Shown one piece after another: positions 18,288 to 25,188 of a stretch of 64,000 bases of DNA. Origin of the DNA: CF-13 sp036782775 (GTDB lineage: Bacteria > Chloroflexota > Dormibacteria > CF-121); NCBI GenBank assembly GCA_036782775.1, contig DAIPYJ010000008.1, positions 1 to 64,000 on the forward strand. The letters are read 5' to 3'. Numbering within the stretch: position 1 is the stretch's first letter; each line of letters opens with the position of its first letter. The translations under genes were made by a program, and so were the position numbers. The notes below the pieces were generated by a model. That model had not been told where the DNA came from and did not search any database. It saw nothing but the letters and a program-made list of their open reading frames with translations.

Positions 18288-18968
18288 GTGCCGCTTGCGC
18301 CGGATGCGATCGTGCGACTGAATCTTGGCCAGCTGACGCTGTCGTATCTGAGCGACATGATCATCCCGGTGCACGGGTTTTTGATCAAGCATCCGGACGG
18401 CGCCGGCCTGGTCGATACCGGTTACGGGACGCCGATTGAGCTCATCAAGGACTACAAGCCGGTGAATGCCTCAGTCGCCGAGGCGCTGCGCAAGCACGAC
18501 GTTGATCCGGCCGACATTCGATGGGTGATCAACTCCCATCTGCACTTTGATCACTGCGGCCAGAACGCGGTCTTTCCGCAGGCGCCTTTCTATCTGCAGC
18601 GCGCCGAGTACGAAAACCGCAAAGCGTACGGGACGCCGCGTGCCTGGTTGGAATTCGCCGGCGCGCGGTTCGAACTCCTCGATGGCGATCGTGATGTCGT
18701 GCCCGGCGTCCGAGTGCTGACGACGCCCGGGCATACGCTCGGGCACCAGAGCATCGAGATCGACACGACCGAGGGCCGCGCCCTTATCAGCGGCGACGCC
18801 TGCTGGACGGTCGAGATGTTCAGCGGCCAGCAGCGTCCCAAGGGCCCGATGATGGACGACATGCCAACCGCGTTGAAATCGCTCGACCGACTACGGCAGG
18901 TCAAGCCCTCCGCGGTGCACTTCTGCCACGACAAGCGGACCTGGACGCATAACCCGGTAAACGGCTGA
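18288..18968 (+). CDS. Metallo-beta-lactamase fold hydrolase (AHL-lactonase-like)
   Basis: A 226-residue metallo-beta-lactamase superfamily protein. The dinuclear zinc motif is complete: SHLHFDHCGQN (HxHxDH), then TPGHTLGH and SGDACW supplying the third His and bridging Asp, with a late HFCHDKRTW. The overall layout resembles the N-acyl-homoserine lactonase branch, but the superfamily is broad and substrate cannot be assigned. GTG at 18288 is 6 nt after TAGCAT without a good ribosome site, suggesting a leaderless transcript even though the LysE gene ends only 29 bp upstream. Confidence 0.88.
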   Translation: MPLAPDAIVRLNLGQLTLSYLSDMIIPVHGFLIKHPDGAGLVDTGYGTPIELIKDYKPVNASVAEALRKHDVDPADIRWVINSHLHFDHCGQNAVFPQAPFYLQRAEYENRKAYGTPRAWLEFAGARFELLDGDRDVVPGVRVLTTPGHTLGHQSIEIDTTEGRALISGDACWTVEMFSGQQRPKGPMMDDMPTALKSLDRLRQVKPSAVHFCHDKRTWTHNPVNG

Positions 18969-18976
18969 CCGGACGG

Positions 18977-19189
18977 CTACTCGTGCTCGTACTTGAACGA
19001 TAGGTTCAACCGCGCACGGTAGCGCGTGACCTTCCCGTTCTCGATCGTGACATCGAGCTTGACGACTTCGGCAACACGGAGATCCCGGATGCTTCCCGCA
19101 GCGGTCTCGACCGCGTGACGCGCCGCGGCCTCCCAGGACTCGGTGCTGGTGCCGATGACGTCGGTAACGCGGTAGACACTCTCAGCCAT
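18977..19189 (-). CDS. Dodecin family flavin-binding protein
   Basis: Seventy residues, the normal size for dodecins, which form hollow dodecamers that store or buffer flavins (or CoA). The sequence MAESVYRVTDVIGTSTESW, the AAxxAVETA helix and the C-terminal strand ENGKVTRYRARLNLSFKYE match the family closely. The Trp that stacks on the flavin is W20-equivalent in TESWEAA. ATG at 19189 has GGGAGG upstream. The longer open frame to 19423 is not coding-like before this ATG. It is convergent with the MBL hydrolase gene. Confidence 0.9.
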   Translation of the reverse strand: MAESVYRVTDVIGTSTESWEAAARHAVETAAGSIRDLRVAEVVKLDVTIENGKVTRYRARLNLSFKYEHE

Positions 19190-19277
19190 TGCTTCCTCCC
19201 ATTCCTCCCCTCGGCTTGATTCCCATTCTGCCTCTTCCGTTGCTCCGCAGGCGCGGCTTCTAGGTTCCCCCCGGGCG

Positions 19278-19934
19278 TCATCCGGCCGATGGTCCGAGTG
19301 GGGCCTCATGAGCAACGGCGAGGAACTGCGCCTCTGCTTCGGAAAGCAGCGGCCTCCAAAGGGACGCTGGCTGCGCACACGGAACGCCGAATTGGTCCTG
19401 TTCGGCGAGCAACCGAATGACACCCTCGAACGGCATGCGACGGGTCGGAAAGTGCACTCGGCTTAGAGACTTTTTCGGAAGCTCCGCTTTGACGAGTAAG
19501 TCTGCATTCACCTGAAGGTGCGCATGAGGATATGGATACTGCGTGGTCGCCTGATATCGGATGGCCGGGTCTCGAATGTAGTCATATCGAAAAATCCACG
19601 CCTTACTGTTTGGGTCAGCATCCATTTGGTATTGATACGCGGAATCGGAAACCTTGACGCGCTTGGTTGGGCGGTCGATGAACAGACCGATTGCCAGCTT
19701 TAGAAAGGCTCCGTTTCTCAGCGGCAACGGCTGCGGCGGTCTCCCTCGCCCGGTCAAGATCGCCGAATCCCGATCTTCGCCCGGCCATATCAGCTGAGGA
19801 CCAGGGTCGTTTGCAGCCAAAACCGTATTCGAGAGAAGAAGCTGTAGCAATTCCCGAAAGGGCTTGATATTGCCCCCTAGGTATTCGGACGACAACTTGC
19901 GGACCTTCCCTAGCAGGTCCGAGAGTTCAGTCAG
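19278..19934 (-). CDS. Hypothetical protein, second gene of a two-gene unit; probable CTG start
   Basis: About 218 residues if translation starts at CTG 19934, which overlaps the upstream stop as CTGA; the first conventional start is TTG at 19895. The stretch after CTG (LTELSDLLGKVRKLSSEYLGG) continues smoothly as a helix, favouring the longer form. The protein is mixed alpha/beta with Tyr/His-rich segments (AYQYQMDADPNSKAWIFRYDY; YPYPHAHLQVNADLLVKAEL) and a LSRVHFPTRRMPFEGVIRLL block. No family is recognised with confidence. It is coupled to a 66-residue acidic protein, so a toxin-antitoxin-like or sensor-effector pair is conceivable. Confidence 0.6.
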   Translation of the reverse strand: MTELSDLLGKVRKLSSEYLGGNIKPFRELLQLLLSNTVLAANDPGPQLIWPGEDRDSAILTGRGRPPQPLPLRNGAFLKLAIGLFIDRPTKRVKVSDSAYQYQMDADPNSKAWIFRYDYIRDPAIRYQATTQYPYPHAHLQVNADLLVKAELPKKSLSRVHFPTRRMPFEGVIRLLAEQDQFGVPCAQPASLWRPLLSEAEAQFLAVAHEAPLGPSAG

Positions 19935-20131
19935 GCGGCCGCTTTGTCCCTGAGAAGGGTCGCCAAGACCAACAAATCAGCGACCTCGCCAATATCCGAA
20001 AGGTTGCCCCGTCGAAATTGGTCTAGCAGAGCTTCTCCGGAGATGCCAAGCCGACGCTGGGCGCCCTCGTCAATGAGTTCAAGGATTTCCTCTTGGCTTA
20101 GCTCCACCTCGCCGTCGCTTACCTCAACCAT
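19931..20131 (-). CDS. Small acidic protein (66 aa), first gene of the two-gene unit
   Basis: Begins at ATG 20131 with GGAAAG just upstream, and TAAAAT further upstream as a possible -10. The sequence is acidic and helical (SQEEILELIDEGAQRRLGIS, then GEALLDQFRRGNL, then EVADLLVLATLLRD). The central LGISGEALLDQFRRG resembles short DNA-binding or dimerisation modules in antitoxin-like proteins, but no family is firmly recognised. The stop is shared with the CTG start of the next gene. Small size, acidity and coupling to a larger unknown protein are the only hints. Confidence 0.55.
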   Translation of the reverse strand: MVEVSDGEVELSQEEILELIDEGAQRRLGISGEALLDQFRRGNLSDIGEVADLLVLATLLRDKAAA

Positions 20132-20162
20132 GGCTTTCCGAGCCCAATTTTAGCTGAGCGAC

Positions 20163-20182
20163 TGTGACAGCTATATGTCGCA
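20163..20182. promoter_or_regulatory. Inverted repeat between the two-gene unit and amt
   Basis: TGTGACA, six bases (GCTATA), then TGTCGCA form an imperfect inverted repeat (6 of 7 pairs) in the 150-bp spacer between the divergent 66-aa gene and amt. It could be an operator for either side. No known consensus is claimed. The rest of the spacer shows only a possible minus-strand TAAAAT -10. Confidence 0.3.
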
Positions 20183-20281
20183 TCCAAATGGTGTTTGTGC
20201 CCGGTGCACGAAGAAGAGGCCGGCATTTCCGTGATTCCGGTCCATTCCGAAACCGGCGAATCAGCCCGACAATGCTCGGCA

Positions 20282-21508
20282 ATGAAGATTGATAGCGGCG
20301 ATACCGCCTGGGTTTTAGCGTCGGCCGCGCTCGTCATGCTGATGACGCCGGCCCTGGGGTTCTTCTATGGCGGGCTGGTGCGCCGCAAGAACGTGCTTTC
20401 GACGATCATGCATTCGTTTTTCATCCTGTGCCTGATCAGCGTCCAGTGGGTGTTGTGGGGCTACAGCCTGGCATTTGGCCCTGACCACTGGCACCTGATC
20501 GGTGGCCTCGACTGGGTCGGCCTCAACCATGTCGGCTTTTCGCCGAACCCCGACTACGCGCCGACCATCCCGCATCAGGCGTACATGGTTTTCCAAATGA
20601 TGTTTGCCGTGATCACGCCGGCGCTGATCAGCGGCGCGTTCGCCGAGCGGCAGCGCTTCAAAGCCTTCGTGCTGTTTTCACTCCTGTGGGCGACCTTCGT
20701 CTACGACCCGATCGCGCACTGGGTCTGGGGCGCGGGCGGTTGGCTCCACAATCTCGGTGCGCTGGACTTTGCCGGCGGGACCGTCGTCCATATCAGCTCG
20801 GGCGTCTCAGCCCTGGTCGCTGCGTTGGTCCTCGGACGGCGGCTCGGCTTCGGCAAGGAGAAGGTCGAACCACACGACGCCACAATGACGATCCTTGGCG
20901 CCTGCCTGCTCTGGTTCGGCTGGTTCGGCTTCAACGCCGGGAGCGCGGTCACGTCAGGCGCACTCGCGACCAGCGCCTTCGTCGTGACGAACACCGCGAC
21001 TGCGATGGCGGCGCTGACCTGGATGACCGTCAGCTGGTGGCATAAGCAGCAGCCCAGCGTTCTGGGTGCGGCCGCGGGCGCCGTGGCCGGACTGGTTGCG
21101 ATCACCCCGGCCTCCGGGTTCGTCAACGTGATGGGCGCGATCGTGATCGGCTTCGGCGCCGGCATCGTCTGCTATCTGGCCATTCAGCTCCGCGAAAGGA
21201 TCCACGTCGACGACGCGCTCGACGTCTGGGCCGTCCACGGGATCGGCGGAACCTGGGGGGCGATCGCCACCGGGCTGTTCGCGACGGTCGCGATCAACGC
21301 CGGTGCGGCCAACGGCCTCTTCTTTGGGAACCCCAAGCAAGTCCTCGTCCAGCTGGTCGCGGTCGGCGCCTCCTGGGCATGGTCCGCGATCGGCACCTTC
21401 GCCATCCTCAAGCTCGTCGGCCTGGTTGTCCCGCTGCGCGTGCAGGAGCACGAAGAAGTCCTCGGTCTCGATCTCTCGCAACACGGCGAACCGGCATACG
21501 CACTCTAG
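20282..21508 (+). CDS. amt: Ammonium transporter (Amt/MEP/Rh family)
   Basis: A 408-residue membrane protein with 11 predicted helices. Family motifs are present: DTAWVLASAALVMLMTPALGFFYGGLVRRKN at the start (split by helix 1), SAFAERQRFKAF, the DFAGGTVVHISSG signature and VDDALDVWAVHGIGGTWGAI carrying the second pore histidine. It admits ammonium/ammonia for nitrogen assimilation. ATG at 20282 is preferred over the longer frame from 20195 because the protein normally starts just before DTAW. A GlnK/PII gene, commonly linked to amt, is not present; a 44-residue membrane peptide follows instead. Confidence 0.94.
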   Translation: MKIDSGDTAWVLASAALVMLMTPALGFFYGGLVRRKNVLSTIMHSFFILCLISVQWVLWGYSLAFGPDHWHLIGGLDWVGLNHVGFSPNPDYAPTIPHQAYMVFQMMFAVITPALISGAFAERQRFKAFVLFSLLWATFVYDPIAHWVWGAGGWLHNLGALDFAGGTVVHISSGVSALVAALVLGRRLGFGKEKVEPHDATMTILGACLLWFGWFGFNAGSAVTSGALATSAFVVTNTATAMAALTWMTVSWWHKQQPSVLGAAAGAVAGLVAITPASGFVNVMGAIVIGFGAGIVCYLAIQLRERIHVDDALDVWAVHGIGGTWGAIATGLFATVAINAGAANGLFFGNPKQVLVQLVAVGASWAWSAIGTFAILKLVGLVVPLRVQEHEEVLGLDLSQHGEPAYAL

Positions 21509-21531
21509 AAAAGGAGGAAGAGAGAAGCTAA

Positions 21532-21666
21532 ATGGACACGACCACGATTCTGGCAGTCATCTCGTGCGCGGCCGTCTTCGCGGGCTGGCTGGTTCTGCCG
21601 CATTCGGCAGCCACCCAAGTCAAGGCCGTTACGCCCGAGCGCGAGCCCTACCCCGTCTCGGCCTAG
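21532..21666 (+). CDS. Small membrane peptide following amt (44 aa)
   Basis: ATG at 21532 lies 7-15 nt after AAGGAGGAAGAGAG, an excellent ribosome site, and 23 bp after the amt stop. The 44-residue product starts MDTTTILAVISCAAVF, has one hydrophobic helix and a short polar tail ending EPYPVSA. Co-transcription with amt is likely. The last 38 bp overlap the 3' end of the convergent DtxR gene. No family is recognised. Confidence 0.6.
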   Translation: MDTTTILAVISCAAVFAGWLVLPHSAATQVKAVTPEREPYPVSA

Positions 21667-22363
21667 GCGACCGAACAACCGAGAGTTTCGCGGCGGTCTC
21701 CGTGCTGAGCGTCAGAGTCTTCGCCGCACGAAGCCGCATCGTCCGGCCGACCTGATCGACTTCCTCAACCAGCACTCGGGTGCCGGGCCTGAGTCCCCGA
21801 GCGTGCAGGTACTGCAAGAGCGGCGGCGCCTCGCGTTGCGCCACCTCCGAGATCCTCGTGATCGTGCCCGATTCGCCCTGGCCTAGCGCTGAAAGCCGAA
21901 TCTCGTCCCGACGCATGGTCGACACACCAGGGATCGGATTGCCGTGGGGGCAGGTTGGCGGTTTGCCCAGGGCATCATGCAGCTTGGCGGCGACGACGTC
22001 GGAAAGGGCGCTCTCGAGCCGTTCGGCTTCCATGTCAGCGGTGACCCAGTCGAGTCCGAGGGCGTCGGTCAGCCAGCGTTCGATAATGCGATGCCGCCGC
22101 ACAATCGCCGCGGCCGCCGTCTGGCCGCGCGGCGTGAGCTCGATTTCTTTTCTACCGTTGATGCGTACCATGCCGTCGCGGGTCATGCGGCCCAAGGCCG
22201 CGGTCACCGTTGGGCGGCTCACACTGAGCCAGTCGGCGAGGCGCGCGCTGCGCACGGCCTCACCCTCGGCGGCGATGTAGTAGATCGCCTCGAGGTAATG
22301 CGCGATAACGTCGGAAGGCGGCCGCGACCCTGTGTTAGCCTGAGCTAATCGTGAGGTTCGCAT
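21629..22363 (-). CDS. DtxR/MntR-family metal-dependent repressor
   Basis: A 244-residue DtxR-family protein: N-terminal winged helix (YLEAIYYIAAEGEAVRSARL; SVSRPTVTAALGRMTRDGMV), dimerisation/metal-binding domain (LTPRGQTAAAAIVRRHRIIERWL, ESALSD, CPHGNPIPG) and a C-terminal FeoA/SH3-like domain (LRPGTRVLVEEV). Such regulators bind Fe2+ or Mn2+ and repress metal uptake genes. It is divergent from a ZIP transporter with only 19 bp between starts and palindromes there. TATAGT ends 8 nt before its ATG, giving a leaderless transcript. The C-terminal tail RPRRGRARARA is an unusual basic extension. Confidence 0.93.
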   Translation of the reverse strand: MRTSRLAQANTGSRPPSDVIAHYLEAIYYIAAEGEAVRSARLADWLSVSRPTVTAALGRMTRDGMVRINGRKEIELTPRGQTAAAAIVRRHRIIERWLTDALGLDWVTADMEAERLESALSDVVAAKLHDALGKPPTCPHGNPIPGVSTMRRDEIRLSALGQGESGTITRISEVAQREAPPLLQYLHARGLRPGTRVLVEEVDQVGRTMRLRAAKTLTLSTETAAKLSVVRSPRPRRGRARARA

Positions 22364-22380
22364 CGACTAACACTATAGTC
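22335..22380. promoter_or_regulatory. Candidate DtxR operators and overlapping divergent promoter
   Basis: Two palindromes lie here: TTAGC-CTGA-GCTAA (22335-22348, inside the first codons of the DtxR gene) and GACTA-ACACTA-TAGTC (22365-22380, in the spacer). The second overlaps TATAGT, the probable -10 of the DtxR gene read on the minus strand (22372-22377). The first resembles the TTAGG...CCTAA type arms of DtxR boxes. Autoregulation and control of the ZIP gene are inferred from position. Confidence 0.5.
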
Positions 22381-22382
22381 AG

Positions 22383-23165
22383 ATGAGCCATCTCTCGGCT
22401 GCCGCGCTCGGCGCCATCGCCGGCGCCACCATCTTCATCGGTCTTCCCGTTGGACGGATTCGCGGCATTTCGAAACGCATGCAGGGAATGCTCAACGCGA
22501 TCGCCACCGGCGTGCTGATTTTCTTGCTTTGGGACATCCTCTCGCATGCCTCCTCGCCGGTCGAGGTTGCTCTGGCGGCGATCCATCGCGGCGATCGCAC
22601 GTTCCTTGCCTTGGTGGTGATTTTTGCCGTCGGCATTGGCATCGGCCTGCTGAGCCTGATCTACGTCAATGGGCGGCTGTTCGGTCGCAGCCGCCAGCTG
22701 TCACCGGCGGAGCCCCGAACGCTGGCGATGATGATCGCGACCGGGTTGGGCCTGCACAACCTGTCCGAAGGCCTGGCCATCGGTCAGTCAGCGGCCACCG
22801 GAGCGATCGCCTTCGCCGTCGTACTCGTGATCGGCTTCGCTTTGCACAACGTCACCGAAGGCTTCGGGATCGCTGCGCCGCTCGCGTCAGAAGGTTCGGT
22901 TCCGTCATGGGGATTTCTGGCTGCGGCCGGACTGGTGGGCGGCGGTCCGACCTTCCTCGGCACGGTCATCGGCTACGTTTTCACGTCGACCTATGTTTAT
23001 GTGCTGTTCCTCGCGCTCGCGGCGGGGGCCTTGCTCTACGTCATCAACGAGATGTTTCACCTCGGGCGCCGCCTCAATTCGCCGGTGGCGATGGGCTGGG
23101 GCTTGCTCGCGGGATTCTTGTTGGCGTACTCAACGGATCTCTTCCTGACCTACCTCGCGGCATAG
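22383..23165 (+). CDS. ZIP-family metal transporter
   Basis: A 260-residue membrane protein with about eight helices. The metal-binding helices IV and V carry GLGLHNLSEGLAIGQS and GFALHNVTEGFGIAAP, the HNxxEG signature of the ZIP family, which moves Zn2+, Fe2+ or Mn2+ into the cytoplasm. Residues 57-80 form a soluble loop. It faces a DtxR-type repressor, so iron or manganese are plausible substrates. The ATG is 3 bp after the inverted repeat, so binding there would block transcription start. Confidence 0.92.
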   Translation: MSHLSAAALGAIAGATIFIGLPVGRIRGISKRMQGMLNAIATGVLIFLLWDILSHASSPVEVALAAIHRGDRTFLALVVIFAVGIGIGLLSLIYVNGRLFGRSRQLSPAEPRTLAMMIATGLGLHNLSEGLAIGQSAATGAIAFAVVLVIGFALHNVTEGFGIAAPLASEGSVPSWGFLAAAGLVGGGPTFLGTVIGYVFTSTYVYVLFLALAAGALLYVINEMFHLGRRLNSPVAMGWGLLAGFLLAYSTDLFLTYLAA

Positions 23166-23175
23166 ACTTACCGCC

Positions 23176-24411
23176 GTGGCGCTCGTCTTCGAACATGCAA
23201 CGTTGCTCGATTGCACCGGTCGAGATCCGCAGCCGGATTCGCGCATCGTGGTCGACGACGGACGGATCGGCCGCATCGGTAAGACCGATGGCCCGTCCGG
23301 TCCGCGCGACGCGCGCGTCATCGATTGCCAGGGACGCACGCTGATGCCGGGCTTGATTGATGCGCATGTCCATCTGGCGGCGCTCGAGCTGGATCCGGCT
23401 GCCGAGGTCAGCCAGCCGCCCGCGGTGATCGCCCTCCGGGTCGCGAAGTTGATCGAGGACACGCTGCAGGCCGGCTTTACGACCGTGCGCGATGCGGGCG
23501 GACTGGATTGGGGATTCAAGGACGCCGTAGCGCGCGGGCTGATTCGCGGCCCGCGCCTCTTCGTCAGCGGACCGTTCCTCTCGCAGACCGGAGGGCATGG
23601 CGACAACCAGCGCCCGCGCTCGGCGCGCGAGCACTTCAGGCCCATCCCCGGGCTCACAACCGAGACACTGCTCGCCGACGGGCCTGACCAGGTGCGCTGG
23701 GCTGCACGCGAGGCACTCCGTCGCGGCGCCGATCAGATCAAAGTCATGGCGAGCGGCGGCGCGGCCTCGCCGACGGACGAGCTGGATCACGTCCAGTTCT
23801 CAGTCGAAGAACTGTCGGCCGCGGTCGGTGTGGCAAAGGCCGTCGGATCCTATGTGCTGGCGCACGCCTACGGACCGCTGGCGATTCAGAACTCGCTGCA
23901 GGCCGGCGTGCGCTCGATCGAGCACGGCAATTTTCTCGACGAGCAGACCGCGGACCAGATGCTGGAGAAGGACGACGCCTACCTGGTGCCGACCGTGATC
24001 ACCTATGAGGTGCTCTCACGGAGGGAAGCTGGGCCCGGCTGGTCGGCGGACAACGTTCGAAAGATTCGCCAGGGCCTGACCGGCGCCTACGACTCGTTGG
24101 GTCTGGCCTACGAGAAGGGACTGCGCATCGGGTCGGGCTCTGACGTGCTTGCCGAAATGCAGGGGGAAAAGGGCAAAGAGATCGCCTGCCAGGCGCGCGT
24201 GATGGGCGCCATGAACGCGATCATCGCGGCGACGCGGACCAATGCCCAATTGCTTCGCATGGAGCGGCAGATCGGCACCGTCGAAGAAGGCAAGCTCGCG
24301 GACTTGATCCTGGTCGACGGCGATCCGCTCGCGGATCCGGAGGTATTCGCCGACCCCAACCATGTGCGCGTTGTCGTGAAGGCCGGCGAGGTCGTAAAGC
24401 AGATCGACTAG
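23176..24411 (+). CDS. Amidohydrolase family protein (imidazolonepropionase/prolidase-like)
   Basis: A 411-residue metal-dependent amidohydrolase. The N-terminal beta strand domain is followed by MPGLIDAHVHLAAL (HxH metal site), a lysine in DQIKVMASGG (the usual carboxylated or bridging Lys position), AHAYG and SIEHGNF (two His), and GSGSDV (catalytic Asp). The C-terminus GTVEEGKLADLILVDGDPL is the family end. GTG at 23176 lies exactly 7 nt after TAGACT, a leaderless pattern. Homologues hydrolyse cyclic amides, dipeptides or xenobiotics; the substrate here cannot be told. Its stop codon shares CTAG with the convergent zinc-protein gene. Confidence 0.88.
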   Translation: MALVFEHATLLDCTGRDPQPDSRIVVDDGRIGRIGKTDGPSGPRDARVIDCQGRTLMPGLIDAHVHLAALELDPAAEVSQPPAVIALRVAKLIEDTLQAGFTTVRDAGGLDWGFKDAVARGLIRGPRLFVSGPFLSQTGGHGDNQRPRSAREHFRPIPGLTTETLLADGPDQVRWAAREALRRGADQIKVMASGGAASPTDELDHVQFSVEELSAAVGVAKAVGSYVLAHAYGPLAIQNSLQAGVRSIEHGNFLDEQTADQMLEKDDAYLVPTVITYEVLSRREAGPGWSADNVRKIRQGLTGAYDSLGLAYEKGLRIGSGSDVLAEMQGEKGKEIACQARVMGAMNAIIAATRTNAQLLRMERQIGTVEEGKLADLILVDGDPLADPEVFADPNHVRVVVKAGEVVKQID

Positions 24412-24758
24412 CGGCGGGTCGCCGCTTTATCTGCCTCCGCCTGGTGGACGATGCAATAGCGCGCCCAGGGCTTCGCATCGAGCCGCTCGTCGCCGATCGG
24501 CTTAGAGCATTGCTCGCAGTCGCCGTAGCTTCCTTGCTCCATCCGACGCAGCGCATCGTCGATGTCGTGGAGCTCGCCCTCGAGGATCAGCAGCGCGGTC
24601 AGGTCTCGGTGGCGCTCGAAGGTTTCGCTTCCCTTCAGCATGTGGCCGAGCTGCCGTTGTCCCACACCGCCGAGCTTGTCCGCGCGCAGCTTGCTGGCCA
24701 GGGTTGCGCGTTGGGTCCGTTCGGCCGTCAAGCGCTCGTGCGCTCGCTTGAGGTCCAT
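24408..24758 (-). CDS. DksA/TraR-type zinc protein, copy 2 of a tandem pair
   Basis: A 116-residue protein: N-terminal coiled-coil hairpin (HERLTAERTQRATLASKL; RHRDLTALLILEGELHDIDDAL) and a C-terminal zinc knuckle with CEQC and CIVH, i.e. CxxC...CxxH instead of the canonical four-cysteine DksA knuckle. DksA/TraR proteins enter the RNA polymerase secondary channel and alter promoter kinetics with or without ppGpp. The tip residues of DksA are not obviously conserved. It is about 55% identical by eye to the gene 11 bp upstream, so the pair arose by tandem duplication. Confidence 0.85.
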   Translation of the reverse strand: MDLKRAHERLTAERTQRATLASKLRADKLGGVGQRQLGHMLKGSETFERHRDLTALLILEGELHDIDDALRRMEQGSYGDCEQCSKPIGDERLDAKPWARYCIVHQAEADKAATRR

Positions 24759-24769
24759 GAAGTCGTGAG

Positions 24770-25144
24770 TTAACGGACGGCCGCGCGCTCCATCTGCGCC
24801 TGGTGCACGATGCAGAGGCGCGCCCAGGGCTTGGCCTCGAGCCGCTCGTTGCCAATCGGCTTACCGCATTCATCGCAGGTGCCGTACTTGCCCTGATCGA
24901 TCTGGCGGAGCGCCTCGTCGATGTCCTCCAGCTCGCTCTCGACGATACGCAGCGCGGTCATATCCCGCTCGCGTTCGAAGGTCTCGGTGCCGAGTTCGGC
25001 GGGATGCTGATCGACCTTTGATAGCTCGCGCTCCTCGACGGCATCGGCTTCGTGCGCGCGCAATTTATCGGCAAGGTCTCGCCGCTGGGTCTGCTCGGCG
25101 AGCAAACGCTCGCGTGCTTTGTTCAGGTCCATAATGGAGGTCAT
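24770..25144 (-). CDS. DksA/TraR-type zinc protein, copy 1 of a tandem pair
   Basis: A 124-residue paralogue of the next gene. It has the same coiled-coil hairpin (NKARERLLAEQTQRRDLADKLRAHE, split by a short loop) and a zinc knuckle CDEC...CIVH. The fingers read GKYGTCDECGKPIGNERLEA then KPWARLCIVHQ. ATG at 25144 or ATG at 25132 (MDLNKARE, matching the paralogue's MDLKRAHE) may be the start; neither has a convincing ribosome site. A role in RNA polymerase regulation is inferred from family only. Confidence 0.85.
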   Translation of the reverse strand: MTSIMDLNKARERLLAEQTQRRDLADKLRAHEADAVEERELSKVDQHPAELGTETFERERDMTALRIVESELEDIDEALRQIDQGKYGTCDECGKPIGNERLEAKPWARLCIVHQAQMERAAVR

Positions 25145-25188
25145 GATATCGCAAAAGCTGACAGCGGCTATGGCGGGATGCTAGCCGA

